Origin: Chromobacterium alticapitis
GTDB taxonomy: Bacteria > Pseudomonadota > Gammaproteobacteria > Burkholderiales > Chromobacteriaceae
Length of the DNA stretch: 36,023 nt
Reading direction: 5' to 3'
Assembly: GCF_002924365.1 (NCBI RefSeq)
Contig: NZ_PQWB01000099.1
Coordinates: forward strand, 1 to 36,023
Shown here: positions 1-9,029 of the stretch, in pieces
How the letters are laid out: every line of letters starts with the position of its first letter
How positions within the stretch are numbered: the stretch's first letter is position 1
Made by a program: the position numbers and the translations under genes
Notes under the pieces: model-generated
What the model was told of the DNA's origin: nothing
What the model saw: only the letters and a program-made list of their open reading frames with translations
The model's database searches: none

Positions 1-657
1 GGCCTCGGCTTCGGCCTGGCGCTGCTCCAGCTCGGAGATCAGGCCGCCGTGGAAGCGCTTGGTTTGCAGCTTCAGCGATTCCTCGCGGCTATGCAGCGTG
101 CGCTGGGCGATGTCGAGCTGGGCGTCCAGCGCCCGGAGCTGGAAGTAGGTTTGCGCCACTTGGGCGCTCAACGCCAGCTGGGCGGCGTCGCGGTCGTAGC
201 GGCTGGCCGCGTAGCTGGCGCGGGCCGCCTCGTTGCCGCGGCGCAGCTTGCCCCACAGGTCCAGCTCCCACGCCGCCGTCAGATTGGCGGCGCGGACGTC
301 GTTGACCAGCGGGGTGCCGGGCGTGGCCAATTGGCTGGAGCTGCGGCCGCTCTGGTAGCCGGCGTTGGCGTTCAGGGCGGGCAGCAGCGCGGCGCGGGCG
401 ATGCCGGCCTGGGCGGCGGCCTGCTCGGCGCGGGCGGCCGCCAGCTGCAGATCGGCATTGCCGGCCACGGCTTCGTCTATCAGTTGGTTCAGCACCGGGT
501 CGTCGAACTGTTTCCACCAGTCGGCGCTGACGGCCGGGGTCTGGGTGGCTGCCTGGGCGGCCGGCAGCTCGACCTTGGGCCGGCTGTAGTCTGGGCCGAC
601 CGCGCAGGCGGATACGGCCAGCGCGACGGCGGCGGGAATCAGGGCGCGCTTAAGCAT
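1..657 (-). CDS. Outer-membrane channel of RND efflux pump (NodT/OprM family), partial
   Basis: Reading leftward from the ATG at 657-655, the frame is open to the window edge (219 codons), so the C-terminus is missing. The first residues form a lipoprotein signal ending at AVSAC (Cys18), followed by VGPDY, the usual start of mature NodT-family efflux lipoproteins. Further on come DWWKQF, an alanine-rich helical stretch and WELDLWGKL, all family hallmarks. In the family this protein is the trimeric outer-membrane exit duct of a tripartite pump. Its ATG lies inside the last codons of the RND pump gene (8-base overlap, ATGCTTAA), so translation is probably coupled. It is the third gene of the adaptor-pump-channel operon. 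The substrate cannot be told from sequence. Confidence 0.93.
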   Translation of the reverse strand, partial: MLKRALIPAAVALAVSACAVGPDYSRPKVELPAAQAATQTPAVSADWWKQFDDPVLNQLIDEAVAGNADLQLAAARAEQAAAQAGIARAALLPALNANAGYQSGRSSSQLATPGTPLVNDVRAANLTAAWELDLWGKLRRGNEAARASYAASRYDRDAAQLALSAQVAQTYFQLRALDAQLDIAQRTLHSREESLKLQTKRFHGGLISELEQRQAEAEA

Positions 658-3600
658 CTGCGTTTCCTCCGGCCCCGGCGTGTTGCTGAGGCTTGTTCTG
701 CTTGCTGAGCTTCATGATCAGGATGAAGAACAGCGGGATGAAGAAGGTGGCGATGAAGGTCGCCGCCAGCATGCCGCCGATGACCGGCAAGCCCAGCGAG
801 TGGCGGCTGGCTGCGCCGGCGCCGGACGAGGTGACAAGGGGCACGCAGCCCAGGATGAAGGCCAGCGAGGTCATCACGATGGGGCGGAAGCGCAGGCGGG
901 CGGCCTCTAGCGCGGCGTCCATGGCGCTGAAACCGTCCTCCATCTTTTGCACTGCGAACTCCACGATCAGGATGGCGTTTTTGGCCGACAAGCCGATCAG
1001 CGTCACCAGGCCGATCTGGAAATAGACGTCGTTGTTCTTGCCGGCCACGAAGGCGGCCAGCAAGGCGCCGAACAGGGCGAACGGAACGGCGGTCACCACC
1101 GCCAGCGGCAAGGTCCAGCGCTCGTATTGCGCGGCCAGGATCAGGAACACCATCAGGATGCCCAAGGCAAAGGCCAGGCTGCCGCTGTGGCCGGCCTGTT
1201 TTTCCTGGAAGGCGCTGCCGCTCCAGGCCAGGGTGAAGTCTTTGCCCAGGGTTTGCTCCGCCGCTGCTTCCAGCGCGGCGATGGCCTGGCCGGAGCTGAC
1301 GCCGGGCGCCGGCTGGGCCAGGATCTTGGACGCGCCGAAGATATTGAAGCGGTCCACCAGTTCCGGGCCGTAGCTTGGCGTCACCGTGACCAGGCTGGTC
1401 AAGGGGATCATGCTGCCGTCTTCCGAGCGCACGTGGACGTTGCCGATATCGCCGGGGCGGGCGCGGAAAGCGGCTTCCGACTGCAGCTGCACCTTGTAGG
1501 TGCGGCCGAACTGGTTGAAGTCGTTGACGTAGAGCTGGCCGAAGGTGGCCGACATGGCGTCGAATACCTCATTGACGCGCACGCCTAGCGCCTTGGTTTT
1601 CTCGCGGTCCAGATCCAGGAATTTTTGCGGCACGTCTGCGCGCAGCGTGGTGGACACCGAGGCGAATTCTGGCCGTTTTTGCGCCGCGGCCAGCAGACGG
1701 GCGGTTGCATCGCCCAGTTTGCTTGGTCCTGCGCCGTTGCGGTCCTGCAAATAGGCTTCCAGCCCGCCGGTGGTGGACATGCCTATGATGGGGGCGGGCG
1801 TGAAGGCGCGTATACGGGCGGCTTGCACCGGTTCGCCTTGGCGGTTGGTCCAGGCGGCCACGCTGGCGGAGTCTTGTTCTTTGCCTTGTCGCTGGTCCCA
1901 TGGCGTCAGGGTGACGAAGCTGGTGGCGCCGTTAGGCAGCTTGGCGCCGGACAGGATGTCGAAACCGTTGAACGTGGTGACGTTGGCGATATTGGGATTC
2001 TTCAATAGGGCCTGGTCGAAGTCCTGGGTCACGCGGAGGGTGCGGGTCAGGGCGGCGGCGTCCGGCAGCGCCGTGCTGACGTACATATTCCCCATGTCCT
2101 CGTTGGGAACCAGCGAGCCCGGCACGGCGCGGAACAGCAGGGCTGTGGCCAGCAGCAGCGCGGCGAACAGCGTCAGGGCGAGCGCCGTCCTCCGGTTGAT
2201 GAAATCCACGCCGGCCGCGTACTTGCCGGTGACGCGCTCGAACATCCGATTGAACCAGATAAACGGCCGCGCGGGTTCATGATGCCCCGGCTTCAACAGC
2301 AGCGCGCACAGCGCCGGCGTCAACGTCAGCGCCACGATGCCGGACAGGATGACCGAGATGGAGATGGTGACGGCGAACTGGCGGTACATCACGCCGGTCA
2401 TGCCGTCTATGAAGGCTACCGGCAGGAACACCGCGCATAGCACCAGCACGATGGCCACCACTGGGCCCGACACTTCGCGCATTGCGCGGATGGCGGCCTC
2501 CTTGGCGCTGCAGCCGGTTTCGCGCAGGATGCGCTCCACGTTCTCCAGCACCACGATGGCATCGTCCACCACGATGCCGATGGCCAGCACCATGCCGAAC
2601 AGCGTAAGCAGGTTGATCGAGAAACCGAACAGCTGCATGCCAGCGAAAGTGCCGATCAGCGACACCGGCACGGCGATGCAGGGGATCAACGTAGCGCGGA
2701 AGTTCTGCAGGAACAGGTAGACGATGGCGAAGACCAGCACGGTGGCTTCCAGCAGCGTGGAGATTACCTTGTCGATGGAGACCTTGATGAAGTCGGTGGT
2801 GTCGTAGGGAATGGCGTAGTCCACGCCGGCGGGAAAGCGTTTCTTCAGTTCCGCCATCTTGTCGCGCACCGCCTGCGCCACTTGCAGCGCATTGGCATTG
2901 GGTTGCAGGTAGGTGACGATGCCGACTGCCGGCTTGCCGTTGCGGCTGCCTACCACTTCGTAGTCGTTGCCGCCCATTTCTACCCTGGCCACGTCCTTGA
3001 GGCGGATCTTGGCGCCATCGGCTTCCGCGCGCACAATGATATTGCCGAACGCCTCCGGGCTGGAAAGGCGTCCCTTGGCATTGACGGTATAGGTGAAGCC
3101 GATCTCCTGGCCGGCGGGCTGCGCGCCTATCTTGCCGGCGGCGAATTGCGCGTTTTGCTCGCGAACCGCCTGGACTACGTCGGCTGGCGTCAACTGCAGC
3201 TGCGCCAGCCTGTCCGGCCGCAGCCAGATCCGCATCGCGTAGTCGGTGCCGCCCAGCATGGTGACGTCGCCCATGCCGGGGATGCGCTTGAGTTCGTCCA
3301 TGATGTTGAGCAGGGCGTAATTCGCCAGATAGTTGCGGTCGTACAGCCCGCTTGGCGAATTGACCGATATCACGCTCAGCACCGAAGTGGAGCGCTTGCG
3401 CACGGTGACGCCTTGGCGTTGCACTTCCTCCGGCAGCATTTTCAATGCCGCCTGGACGCGGTTGTTGACGTCAATCGTGGCCTGGTCAGGGTCGGCGCCC
3501 ACCTTGAAGTAGACATTCAGCGCCAACTGGCCGGTGGAGGAGGAGTTGGACTGGACGTAGAGCATGTTTTCCACGCCGTTGATCTGCTGCTCCAGCGGCG

Positions 3601-3790
3601 CGGCCACGGTTTCGGCTATGACCTCAGGCGTGGCGCCGGGGTAGCTGGCGCTGACGGAAACGACCGAAGGCACGATCTGCGGGTACTGTTCCACCGGCAG
3701 GGCGCGCATCGAGGCCAGGCCGGCCAGGCACAGGATGATGGAAATGACGCTGGCGAAGATGGGGCGGTTGATGAAGAACTGGGAAAACAT
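650..3790 (-). CDS. RND multidrug efflux pump, HAE1 family inner-membrane subunit
   Basis: The 1046-residue product has full length for the AcrB/MexF family. It opens with MFSQFFINRPIFASVISI (TM1) and carries the periplasmic porter segments. The TM4 proton-relay pair is Asp409-Asp410 within GIVVDDAIVV. The TM10 relay region is GLSAKNAILIVEFA, with the conserved lysine. The protein is a proton-driven trimeric exporter in the inner membrane, taking hydrophobic drugs or other compounds from periplasm and membrane. It starts 6 bases after the adaptor stop codon, with a purine-rich ribosome-binding site inside the adaptor's end, and overlaps the channel gene downstream. By sequence feel it is closer to MexF/BpeF than to AcrB, but the substrate is not predictable. 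The divergent LysR gene is the likely regulator. Confidence 0.95.
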   Translation of the reverse strand: MFSQFFINRPIFASVISIILCLAGLASMRALPVEQYPQIVPSVVSVSASYPGATPEVIAETVAAPLEQQINGVENMLYVQSNSSSTGQLALNVYFKVGADPDQATIDVNNRVQAALKMLPEEVQRQGVTVRKRSTSVLSVISVNSPSGLYDRNYLANYALLNIMDELKRIPGMGDVTMLGGTDYAMRIWLRPDRLAQLQLTPADVVQAVREQNAQFAAGKIGAQPAGQEIGFTYTVNAKGRLSSPEAFGNIIVRAEADGAKIRLKDVARVEMGGNDYEVVGSRNGKPAVGIVTYLQPNANALQVAQAVRDKMAELKKRFPAGVDYAIPYDTTDFIKVSIDKVISTLLEATVLVFAIVYLFLQNFRATLIPCIAVPVSLIGTFAGMQLFGFSINLLTLFGMVLAIGIVVDDAIVVLENVERILRETGCSAKEAAIRAMREVSGPVVAIVLVLCAVFLPVAFIDGMTGVMYRQFAVTISISVILSGIVALTLTPALCALLLKPGHHEPARPFIWFNRMFERVTGKYAAGVDFINRRTALALTLFAALLLATALLFRAVPGSLVPNEDMGNMYVSTALPDAAALTRTLRVTQDFDQALLKNPNIANVTTFNGFDILSGAKLPNGATSFVTLTPWDQRQGKEQDSASVAAWTNRQGEPVQAARIRAFTPAPIIGMSTTGGLEAYLQDRNGAGPSKLGDATARLLAAAQKRPEFASVSTTLRADVPQKFLDLDREKTKALGVRVNEVFDAMSATFGQLYVNDFNQFGRTYKVQLQSEAAFRARPGDIGNVHVRSEDGSMIPLTSLVTVTPSYGPELVDRFNIFGASKILAQPAPGVSSGQAIAALEAAAEQTLGKDFTLAWSGSAFQEKQAGHSGSLAFALGILMVFLILAAQYERWTLPLAVVTAVPFALFGALLAAFVAGKNNDVYFQIGLVTLIGLSAKNAILIVEFAVQKMEDGFSAMDAALEAARLRFRPIVMTSLAFILGCVPLVTSSGAGAASRHSLGLPVIGGMLAATFIATFFIPLFFILIMKLSKQNKPQQHAGAGGNADA

Positions 3791-3796
3791 CGCGGC

Positions 3797-4924
3797 TTAC
3801 TTCCTTTCCTCGGCGGCGACTCGCACCGTCGCGCCGGGTTGCGCCTTCATGAGGCCATCCACGACCAGCCGTTCGCCGGCGGCCAGGCCGGACTCCACCA
3901 CGACTTCCTTGCCCAACTGGGCGCCCAGCTTGACCGGTCTCGACTGCACGCGGTTGTTCTTGTCCACGAGCAGCACCAGGGTCTCCGTCTGCGATTGAAT
4001 GATGGCGGTTTCCGGCACCGTGATGACATCGTTGCGGGTGCCCAGGTCAAGCAATACGCGGACGAACTGGCCCGGCAGCAGCTTGCCTTGAGGGTTGGAG
4101 AAGATCGCGCGGCGGCTGATGGTGCCAGTGCGCGGATCAACGCGGTTGTCGTGGAAGTTCAGCTCGCCGCTCAGCGGATATTCGCTGCCGTCCGCCAGGC
4201 GAATGCGCACGCGCGCCTTTTGGCCGTTTGTCTGGATGCTGCCATCCGCGATGCCGTGTTCGAAATTGAGCTGGTCTTGCTCCGAGACGGCGAAGTTGAC
4301 GTATAGCGGATCGAGCTGCGTGATCGTGGTCAGGGGCAAGTCGCTGTCGGTGCGGATCAGGCTGCCTTCGGACAGCGCTTGCTTGCTGGTCATGCCGGCG
4401 ATGGGCGCGTCCACCCGGGTGTAGCCGAGGTTGAGCCGCGCCTCCTTCACTTTGGCGTCTGCGGCCTGCTTGACGGCGCGCGCGGCATTGTGGGCCGCCA
4501 CGGCGTTGTCGTAGTCCATGCGCGATACCGCGTCTTCCTTGAACAGGGGCTCGATGCGCTTTCGGTCCGCCGTGGCCTTGTCCAGCGTGGCCTGGCTTTC
4601 GGCCTGGGCGCCGAGCGCCTGTTCCAGCACGGCCTGGTATGGCGCGGGATCGATCATGAAGAGCGCTTGCCCTTTCTTCACCGCCTGGCCTTCCACGTAA
4701 GCGCGTTTCAACAGAATGCCGCCTACGCGGGGCCGGACTTGCACGTCGCGATAGCCGGCGGTTTCTCCTACCAGCTCCATGCGCAGCGGCACGCTGTGCG
4801 GGCGCAGCGTCTGCAAGGTGACCGTGGGGGGGGCGGGCTCCGCAGCCTGGCGCGGGGGCGCGCAGGCCGCCAGCAGCGGCAGGATCAGGCAGAGCCAGCT
4901 TGGCCGGAACAGTGGGTGGTGCAT
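3797..4924 (-). CDS. RND efflux periplasmic adaptor (membrane fusion protein)
   Basis: This 375-residue lipoprotein joins the RND pump to the outer-membrane channel. I start it at the ATG at 4924-4922, which has an AGGAG site 8-9 bases upstream. An ATG 15 codons earlier has no such site and would spoil the signal peptide. The N-terminus PSWLCLILPLLAAC is a lipobox signal. The lipoyl/barrel-sandwich half is seen at GYRDVQVRPRVGGILLKRAY and the second half at YTRVDAPIAG, separated by a helical hairpin. The C-terminal beta-barrel and membrane-proximal domains contain RTGTISRRAIFSNP and LLPGQFVRV. It is the first gene of the three-gene operon, and a 489-base intergenic region separates it from the divergent LysR gene. 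Confidence 0.94.
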   Translation of the reverse strand: MHHPLFRPSWLCLILPLLAACAPPRQAAEPAPPTVTLQTLRPHSVPLRMELVGETAGYRDVQVRPRVGGILLKRAYVEGQAVKKGQALFMIDPAPYQAVLEQALGAQAESQATLDKATADRKRIEPLFKEDAVSRMDYDNAVAAHNAARAVKQAADAKVKEARLNLGYTRVDAPIAGMTSKQALSEGSLIRTDSDLPLTTITQLDPLYVNFAVSEQDQLNFEHGIADGSIQTNGQKARVRIRLADGSEYPLSGELNFHDNRVDPRTGTISRRAIFSNPQGKLLPGQFVRVLLDLGTRNDVITVPETAIIQSQTETLVLLVDKNNRVQSRPVKLGAQLGKEVVVESGLAAGERLVVDGLMKAQPGATVRVAAEERK

Positions 4925-5413
4925 GGGGTGAAACTCCTGAGGGTTGGGCGCAGCCGGATCGAGTGGCATGCGAATCGTGGCGGGAAAGAACGAGAAGAGG
5001 GCGTCTGGCAGGCGGCGACGTCATCCAGGTCGCGAGTCGCTCCTTGGCAGCGAGGTCGAGCCGGCATCCGTGGCAGGCTTCCGGAATGGATGCGCGTTTT
5101 TTGCCGGTGGAGCCGCGTCGCCGAATGGGTTCGGCGGGCTCACGCGTCCGCGTCTTTGTTGGTCTGCAAACGGGCGGGTAATGGGATAGGCGCGATGGCT
5201 ATGGCGTCCAGCTTGATCACTGTGTGGTTCCAGATGAGTTGTGCGGATGATGAATGGTGAAAAAAATTGAATCATTAATTTATTTTAAAATTTAAGATTT
5301 AATTAATAAATTCCATGTTCATTCCTGAATTTGCCTATTTCTTGGAATTTTATGGATTGATTGCAGTCGGAAAAAGCGGAAATGATAGAAATTGAGATTC
5401 AAGGAATTTGAAT
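4925..5413. promoter_or_regulatory. Divergent control region between efflux operon and LysR gene
   Basis: This 489-base gene-free stretch lies between the leftward efflux operon and the rightward LysR gene. The left part (to about 5255) is GC-rich and I see no gene in it. The part from about 5260 to 5315 is almost pure A+T, with overlapping near-palindromes such as TTTAATTAATAAA, and is the obvious place for both promoters and a LysR-type T-N11-A operator. I cannot choose a single operator or transcription start by eye. Confidence 0.55.
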
Positions 5414-6316
5414 ATGAAAATTTCGCTTGAGGCTTTGACGGCATTGGACGCGGTCGCGCGCCACGGCAGTTTTGCCGCGGCGGCGGAAGCCTTGCACAAA
5501 GTGCCGTCCGCCCTGACGTACACCATGCAGAAGCTGGAGCAGCAATTGGGCATTGCCGTGTTCGACCGCAGCGGCTACCGCGCTCGACTGACCCGCGAGG
5601 GGGAAATGCTGCTGCGCGACGGACGCAGACTGCTGGATGCCGTGGATAGCCTGGAACGAAGGCTGTCGCTGCGCGCCGAGGGCTGGGAAGATGAATTGCG
5701 CATCGCGCTGGGCGGGGTGACGCCGATCGATACCCTGGTGCCGCTGATTCGAGAATTCGACGACTTGGGCACCGGCACCCGGCTCAGCTTTGCCCGCGAG
5801 ATTTTCAACGGCACCTGGGACGCGCTGCTCGACGAACGGGCCGACCTGGTGATAGGCGCGCCGATGCAGGTGGTGCCGGATGGTTGCAGCTGCCGCGAGA
5901 TCGGCTCGATGGACATGTTGTTGCTGATGCGGCCGGATCACCCTTTGGCGGCCGAGCCCGAGCCGCTGGGTCGCGAACAGTTGCGCCGGCATCGGCTGAT
6001 CGCCATCGGGGATACCGCGCGCAATATGCGCGGCCGAGCGGCCGGCATGGAAGAGGGGCAGGAGGTTCTGCTGGTCTACAGCAATTCGGCCAAGCTCAGT
6101 CTGACGCTTGCGGGCCTGGGCGTGTGCTACATGCCAAGGGAGGGCGCGCGCGAGCGCCTGGCTTCGGGCGAACTGGTTTCGCGGCGCGTGGAGTCCGCGC
6201 GCCCGATGCCGGCGGCTTGCTTCGCCTGGCGGCATGGGAGCGGAGGCAAGGCTTTGCGCTGGTTTGTCGAACGGCTTGAGCCATGGGCGGCGGCCCATGG
6301 CCGTGGAGCCGGCTGA
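5414..6316 (+). CDS. LysR-family transcriptional regulator, probable efflux-operon regulator
   Basis: The 300-residue product has LysR-family length. The N-terminal winged helix-turn-helix covers about residues 4-62 (SLEALTALDAVARHGSFAAA, then ALTYTMQKLEQQLGIAVFDR). The effector-binding domain runs from about residue 90 to the end and starts with ELRIALGGVTP. I use the ATG at 5414, with AAGGA 8 bases upstream; a TTG two codons earlier is less likely. LysR proteins bind divergent promoter regions and respond to small ligands. The position opposite the RND operon makes it the likely local regulator, an inference from layout only. The C-terminal tail (AAAHGRGAG) is poorly conserved in character. 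Convergent with it is a degraded VOC gene. Confidence 0.92.
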   Translation: MKISLEALTALDAVARHGSFAAAAEALHKVPSALTYTMQKLEQQLGIAVFDRSGYRARLTREGEMLLRDGRRLLDAVDSLERRLSLRAEGWEDELRIALGGVTPIDTLVPLIREFDDLGTGTRLSFAREIFNGTWDALLDERADLVIGAPMQVVPDGCSCREIGSMDMLLLMRPDHPLAAEPEPLGREQLRRHRLIAIGDTARNMRGRAAGMEEGQEVLLVYSNSAKLSLTLAGLGVCYMPREGARERLASGELVSRRVESARPMPAACFAWRHGSGGKALRWFVERLEPWAAAHGRGAG

Positions 6317-6331
6317 ACGGCGTCGCGGCGT

Positions 6332-6537
6332 TTACGCCGCTTGGTCAAGCTCGATTGGCAGGCCCTCCGGATCGGCGCAGAAGAAAGCGCGCGCCGGTGT
6401 ATTCGTCCACTCTTAATTTGTTTGCAGGCTATGCCTTGCGTTTCGAGATGGGCCCTGGCAGCCATGGCATCCACGCGGCGGAAGGCCGGGTGGCGCAGGC
6501 CTGAGAGATGCGTGGCTATGGTCGAGTTGCATGGCCT
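6332..6537 (-). pseudogene. Degraded glyoxalase/VOC-family gene remnant
   Basis: The gap after the LysR gene is not empty. On the minus strand one frame reads HPAFRRVDAMAARAHLETQG, which looks like the second half of a vicinal-oxygen-chelate protein. After a frame change near 6410 another frame reads FFCADPEGLPIELDQAA and ends in TAA at 6334-6332. That is a typical VOC C-terminus (FxxDPEGxxIEL). An ATG at 6532-6530 followed by Q-L-D-H resembles a VOC N-terminus but is joined directly to the C-terminal half, so the middle is lost. The remnant covers only about 70 residues of an expected 120-130. I see at least one frameshift and an internal deletion. Substrate is unknown and no product is expected. 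Confidence 0.72.
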
Positions 6538-6675
6538 AGGCGGCACCTCCGCGGAATGGTCATTAAGAAAGGCAATCGAAAGTCTTGTGACAATCAATTA
6601 GACGAATTTGCTCATGGCTATCAAAATTAACTCATCGATAGTTAACAACCTCATCACCCAGCCAAGGAGATAGCC

Positions 6676-7407
6676 ATGCTGCAAAATCGTGAAGGCCAAC
6701 GCGTACCGAACGTCACTTTCCGCACCCGAGAAAACAATGAATGGAAAAATGTCAGCAGCGCGGAACTGTTCGACGGCAAGACCATCGCTGTGTTCTCTCT
6801 GCCGGGCGCGTTCACCCCGACCTGCTCGTCCACCCACTTGCCGCGCTTCAACGAACTGGCGCCGGCTTTCTTCGCCAATGGCGTGGACGCCATTCTGTGC
6901 GTATCGGTCAATGACACCTTTGTGATGAATGAATGGGCCAAGGACCAGGAAGCCGGCAATCTGGTGATGATTCCAGACGGCAACGGCGAGTTCACCGAAG
7001 GCATGGGCATGTTGGTGGACAAGCAGGACCTGGGCTTCGGCAAGCGCAGCTGGCGCTACTCCATGCTGGTGAAGGACGGCGTGGTGGACAAAATGTTCAT
7101 CGAGCCGCAAGAGCCGGGCGACCCGTTCAAGGTGTCCGACGCCGATACCCTGCTGAATTACATCAACCCGGCCGCCAAGAAGCCCGACCAAGTCGTGGTC
7201 TTCACCAAGGTAGGCTGCCCGCACTGCGCCCGCGCCAAGGCGCTGCTGGCCGAAAACGGCTATGACTTCGTCGAAGTGCCGCTGGACAACAAGGTGCGCG
7301 GCAAGGTGCTGGGCGCCGTGTCCGGCAAGATGACCGCCCCGCAGGTGTTCATCAACGGCCAACTGATCGGCTCCGCCGATGAAGTGGAAAAGCGCTTCGC
7401 CAAGTAA
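6676..7407 (+). CDS. Hybrid peroxiredoxin-glutaredoxin (Prx5-Grx fusion)
   Basis: The 243-residue protein fuses two domains. Residues 1-165 are a Prx5-type peroxiredoxin with [16 protein letters not shown], the peroxidatic cysteine being Cys50. Residues 170-243 are a glutaredoxin with the CPHC redox centre at 181-184 and the glutathione-site motif TAPQVFING. In characterised fusions (Haemophilus, Neisseria, Chromatium types) the glutaredoxin part reduces the peroxiredoxin, giving a glutathione-dependent peroxidase for hydrogen and alkyl peroxides in the cytoplasm. The ATG at 6676 has AAGGAG seven bases upstream. A strong terminator follows at 7462-7488, so it is probably its own transcription unit although a disulfide-reductase-like flavoprotein lies next. 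No oxyR gene is adjacent. Confidence 0.95.
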   Translation: MLQNREGQRVPNVTFRTRENNEWKNVSSAELFDGKTIAVFSLPGAFTPTCSSTHLPRFNELAPAFFANGVDAILCVSVNDTFVMNEWAKDQEAGNLVMIPDGNGEFTEGMGMLVDKQDLGFGKRSWRYSMLVKDGVVDKMFIEPQEPGDPFKVSDADTLLNYINPAAKKPDQVVVFTKVGCPHCARAKALLAENGYDFVEVPLDNKVRGKVLGAVSGKMTAPQVFINGQLIGSADEVEKRFAK

Positions 7408-7461
7408 CTCCCCTGACGTTCGTCCCGGCGGCTTCGGGCCCTGACGCCGCCGGAATGCTTG

Positions 7462-7488
7462 GGCCGGTACTCCTGCCGGCCGTTTTTT
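7462..7488 (+). terminator. Rho-independent terminator after prx-grx
   Basis: GGCCGG (7462-7467) pairs with CCGGCC (7476-7481), followed by six T residues (7483-7488). A second GC-rich hairpin without a T run lies just upstream (7425-7453). Together they should end the peroxiredoxin-glutaredoxin transcript. Confidence 0.75.
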
Positions 7489-7567
7489 CCCGTCGGGATG
7501 CGGGACGGCATGTCCCTGATGCGCGGCGTGCCGTGCCGCATCCCCGCCAATAATGAGGATAAAGACC

Positions 7568-8956
7568 ATGAAAACCATCCATATCGACGTAGCCGTCATC
7601 GGCGCCGGCACCGCCGGCCTGGCCGCTTACCGCGCCGCCAAGGCCGAGGGCGCATCCGCCCTGATCATCGAAGGCGGTCCTTACGGCACCACCTGCGCCC
7701 GCGTCGGCTGCATGCCGTCCAAGCTCTTGATCGCAGCCGCCGAAGCCGCGCATCACGCCCGCCACACCGATAGGTTCGGCGTGCATGTGGATGGAGAGGT
7801 TCGCATCGATGGCCGCGAGGTGATGGCCCGTGTCCGCAGCGAGCGCGATCGCTTCGTCGGTTTCGTGGTGCGCGGCGTGGACGGCATCCCGGCTAAGGAC
7901 AAGCTGCGCGGCTATGCCCGCTTCGTCGACAACACCACGCTGCAGGTGGACGACCACACCCTGGTTCAGGCTAAGCGTGTGGTGATCGCCACGGGTTCGT
8001 CGCCGGCCATTCCCGCGCCGTTCCAGGTCTTCAGCGACCATCTGATCGTCAACGACGATGTGTTTGACTGGGAAGATCTGCCGCGAAGCGTGGCGGTGTT
8101 CGGCCCCGGCGTGATCGGACTGGAGCTGGGCCAGGCGCTGGCGCGTCTGGGGGTGAGAGTGAAGGTGTTCGGCGCCCGCGGCGGCGTGGGGCCCCTGAGC
8201 GATCCGGCGGTGCGCGACTATGCCCGCCAGGCATTGGCCGGACAGTTTTACCTGGATCCGGACGCCAAAGTGCTGGAGATGGCCAATGACGGCGAAGCCG
8301 CGCGCATCCGCTATGTGAATCTGGACGGCGCGGAAGTGGAAGAGCGTTTTGATTACGTGCTGGCCGCCACCGGCCGCTCGCCCAATGTGCGCGGCCTGGG
8401 GTTGGAAAACACCAGTGTGCGGCTCGACGCCCGCGGCGCGCCGCTGTTCGACCCGGAAACGCTGCTGTGCGTCGGCGCCCCGGTATTCATCGCCGGCGAC
8501 GCCAACAATATTCTGCCGCTATTGCATGAGGCGGCCGACGAAGGCAAGACGGCGGGCCTCAATGCCGCGCGCTATCCGGAAGTCTCCCCGGGGCTGCGCC
8601 GCTCGCCCATCGCCGTAGTGTTCACGGATCCGCAGATGATGATGGTGGGCCGTCGCTTCGCCGACTTGCCCGAAGGCGGTTTCGTGGTGGGCGAAGTCAG
8701 CTTCGAGGACCAGGGGCGCAGCCGCGTGATGGGCGTCAACCAGGGTCTGTTGCATGTTTACGCCGATACGCAAACCGGCCGCTTCCTGGGCGCGGAGATG
8801 ATAGGCCCCCGCGCCGAGAATCTGGCCCATCTGCTGGCCTGGAGCCATCAGCAGCAGCTGACCATCGCCCAGATGCTGGACATGCCGTTCTACCACCCGG
8901 TGCTAGAGGAGGGCTTGCGCACCGCGCTGCGCGACGCGGCGGCCAAGTTGGCCTGA
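7568..8956 (+). CDS. Dihydrolipoyl dehydrogenase-like FAD disulfide reductase
   Basis: The 462-residue flavoprotein belongs to the pyridine-nucleotide disulfide oxidoreductases. The FAD-binding GAGTAGLAA motif is at residues 12-20. The redox pair is Cys43 and Cys48 (TTCARVGCMPSK). The NAD(P) motif is FGPGVIGLELG and the second FAD motif is VFIAGDANN. The C-terminal catalytic His443 with Glu follows in HPVLEE. I start at the ATG at 7568 (GAGG about 11 bases upstream). The family reduces lipoamide or related disulfides with NAD(H). No 2-oxoacid dehydrogenase genes are nearby, so its partner is unclear. Proximity to the Prx-Grx fusion could mean a role in thiol redox balance, but a terminator separates the two genes. 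The active-site context (TTCARVGCMPSK rather than GTCLNVGCIPSK) places it off the main E3 line. Confidence 0.88.
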   Translation: MKTIHIDVAVIGAGTAGLAAYRAAKAEGASALIIEGGPYGTTCARVGCMPSKLLIAAAEAAHHARHTDRFGVHVDGEVRIDGREVMARVRSERDRFVGFVVRGVDGIPAKDKLRGYARFVDNTTLQVDDHTLVQAKRVVIATGSSPAIPAPFQVFSDHLIVNDDVFDWEDLPRSVAVFGPGVIGLELGQALARLGVRVKVFGARGGVGPLSDPAVRDYARQALAGQFYLDPDAKVLEMANDGEAARIRYVNLDGAEVEERFDYVLAATGRSPNVRGLGLENTSVRLDARGAPLFDPETLLCVGAPVFIAGDANNILPLLHEAADEGKTAGLNAARYPEVSPGLRRSPIAVVFTDPQMMMVGRRFADLPEGGFVVGEVSFEDQGRSRVMGVNQGLLHVYADTQTGRFLGAEMIGPRAENLAHLLAWSHQQQLTIAQMLDMPFYHPVLEEGLRTALRDAAAKLA

Positions 8957-8965
8957 GGCTGCGCT

Positions 8966-9017
8966 TGCGCAAAACAGCAAGATCGCGCTATGAATATTTC
9001 ATACGCAGTTTTGCGCA
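8966..9017. promoter_or_regulatory. Nested inverted repeats upstream of kinase gene
   Basis: A 10-base inverted repeat, TGCGCAAAAC (8966-8975) and GTTTTGCGCA (9008-9017), encloses a perfect shorter palindrome, TATGAA-TAT-TTCATA (8989-9003). It lies directly before the ribosome-binding site of the upstream ORF of the histidine kinase. It lacks a T run, so an operator or structured 5' leader is more likely than a terminator for the preceding gene. The binding protein is unknown. Confidence 0.5.
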
Positions 9018-9029
9018 GAGGAAGTGTTC

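Noticed and set aside
6618-6654. OxyR-like site upstream of prx-grx
   Set aside because: Half-sites beginning GGCTATC and ATAGTTAAC fit only parts of the ATAG-type consensus; too many mismatches to call.
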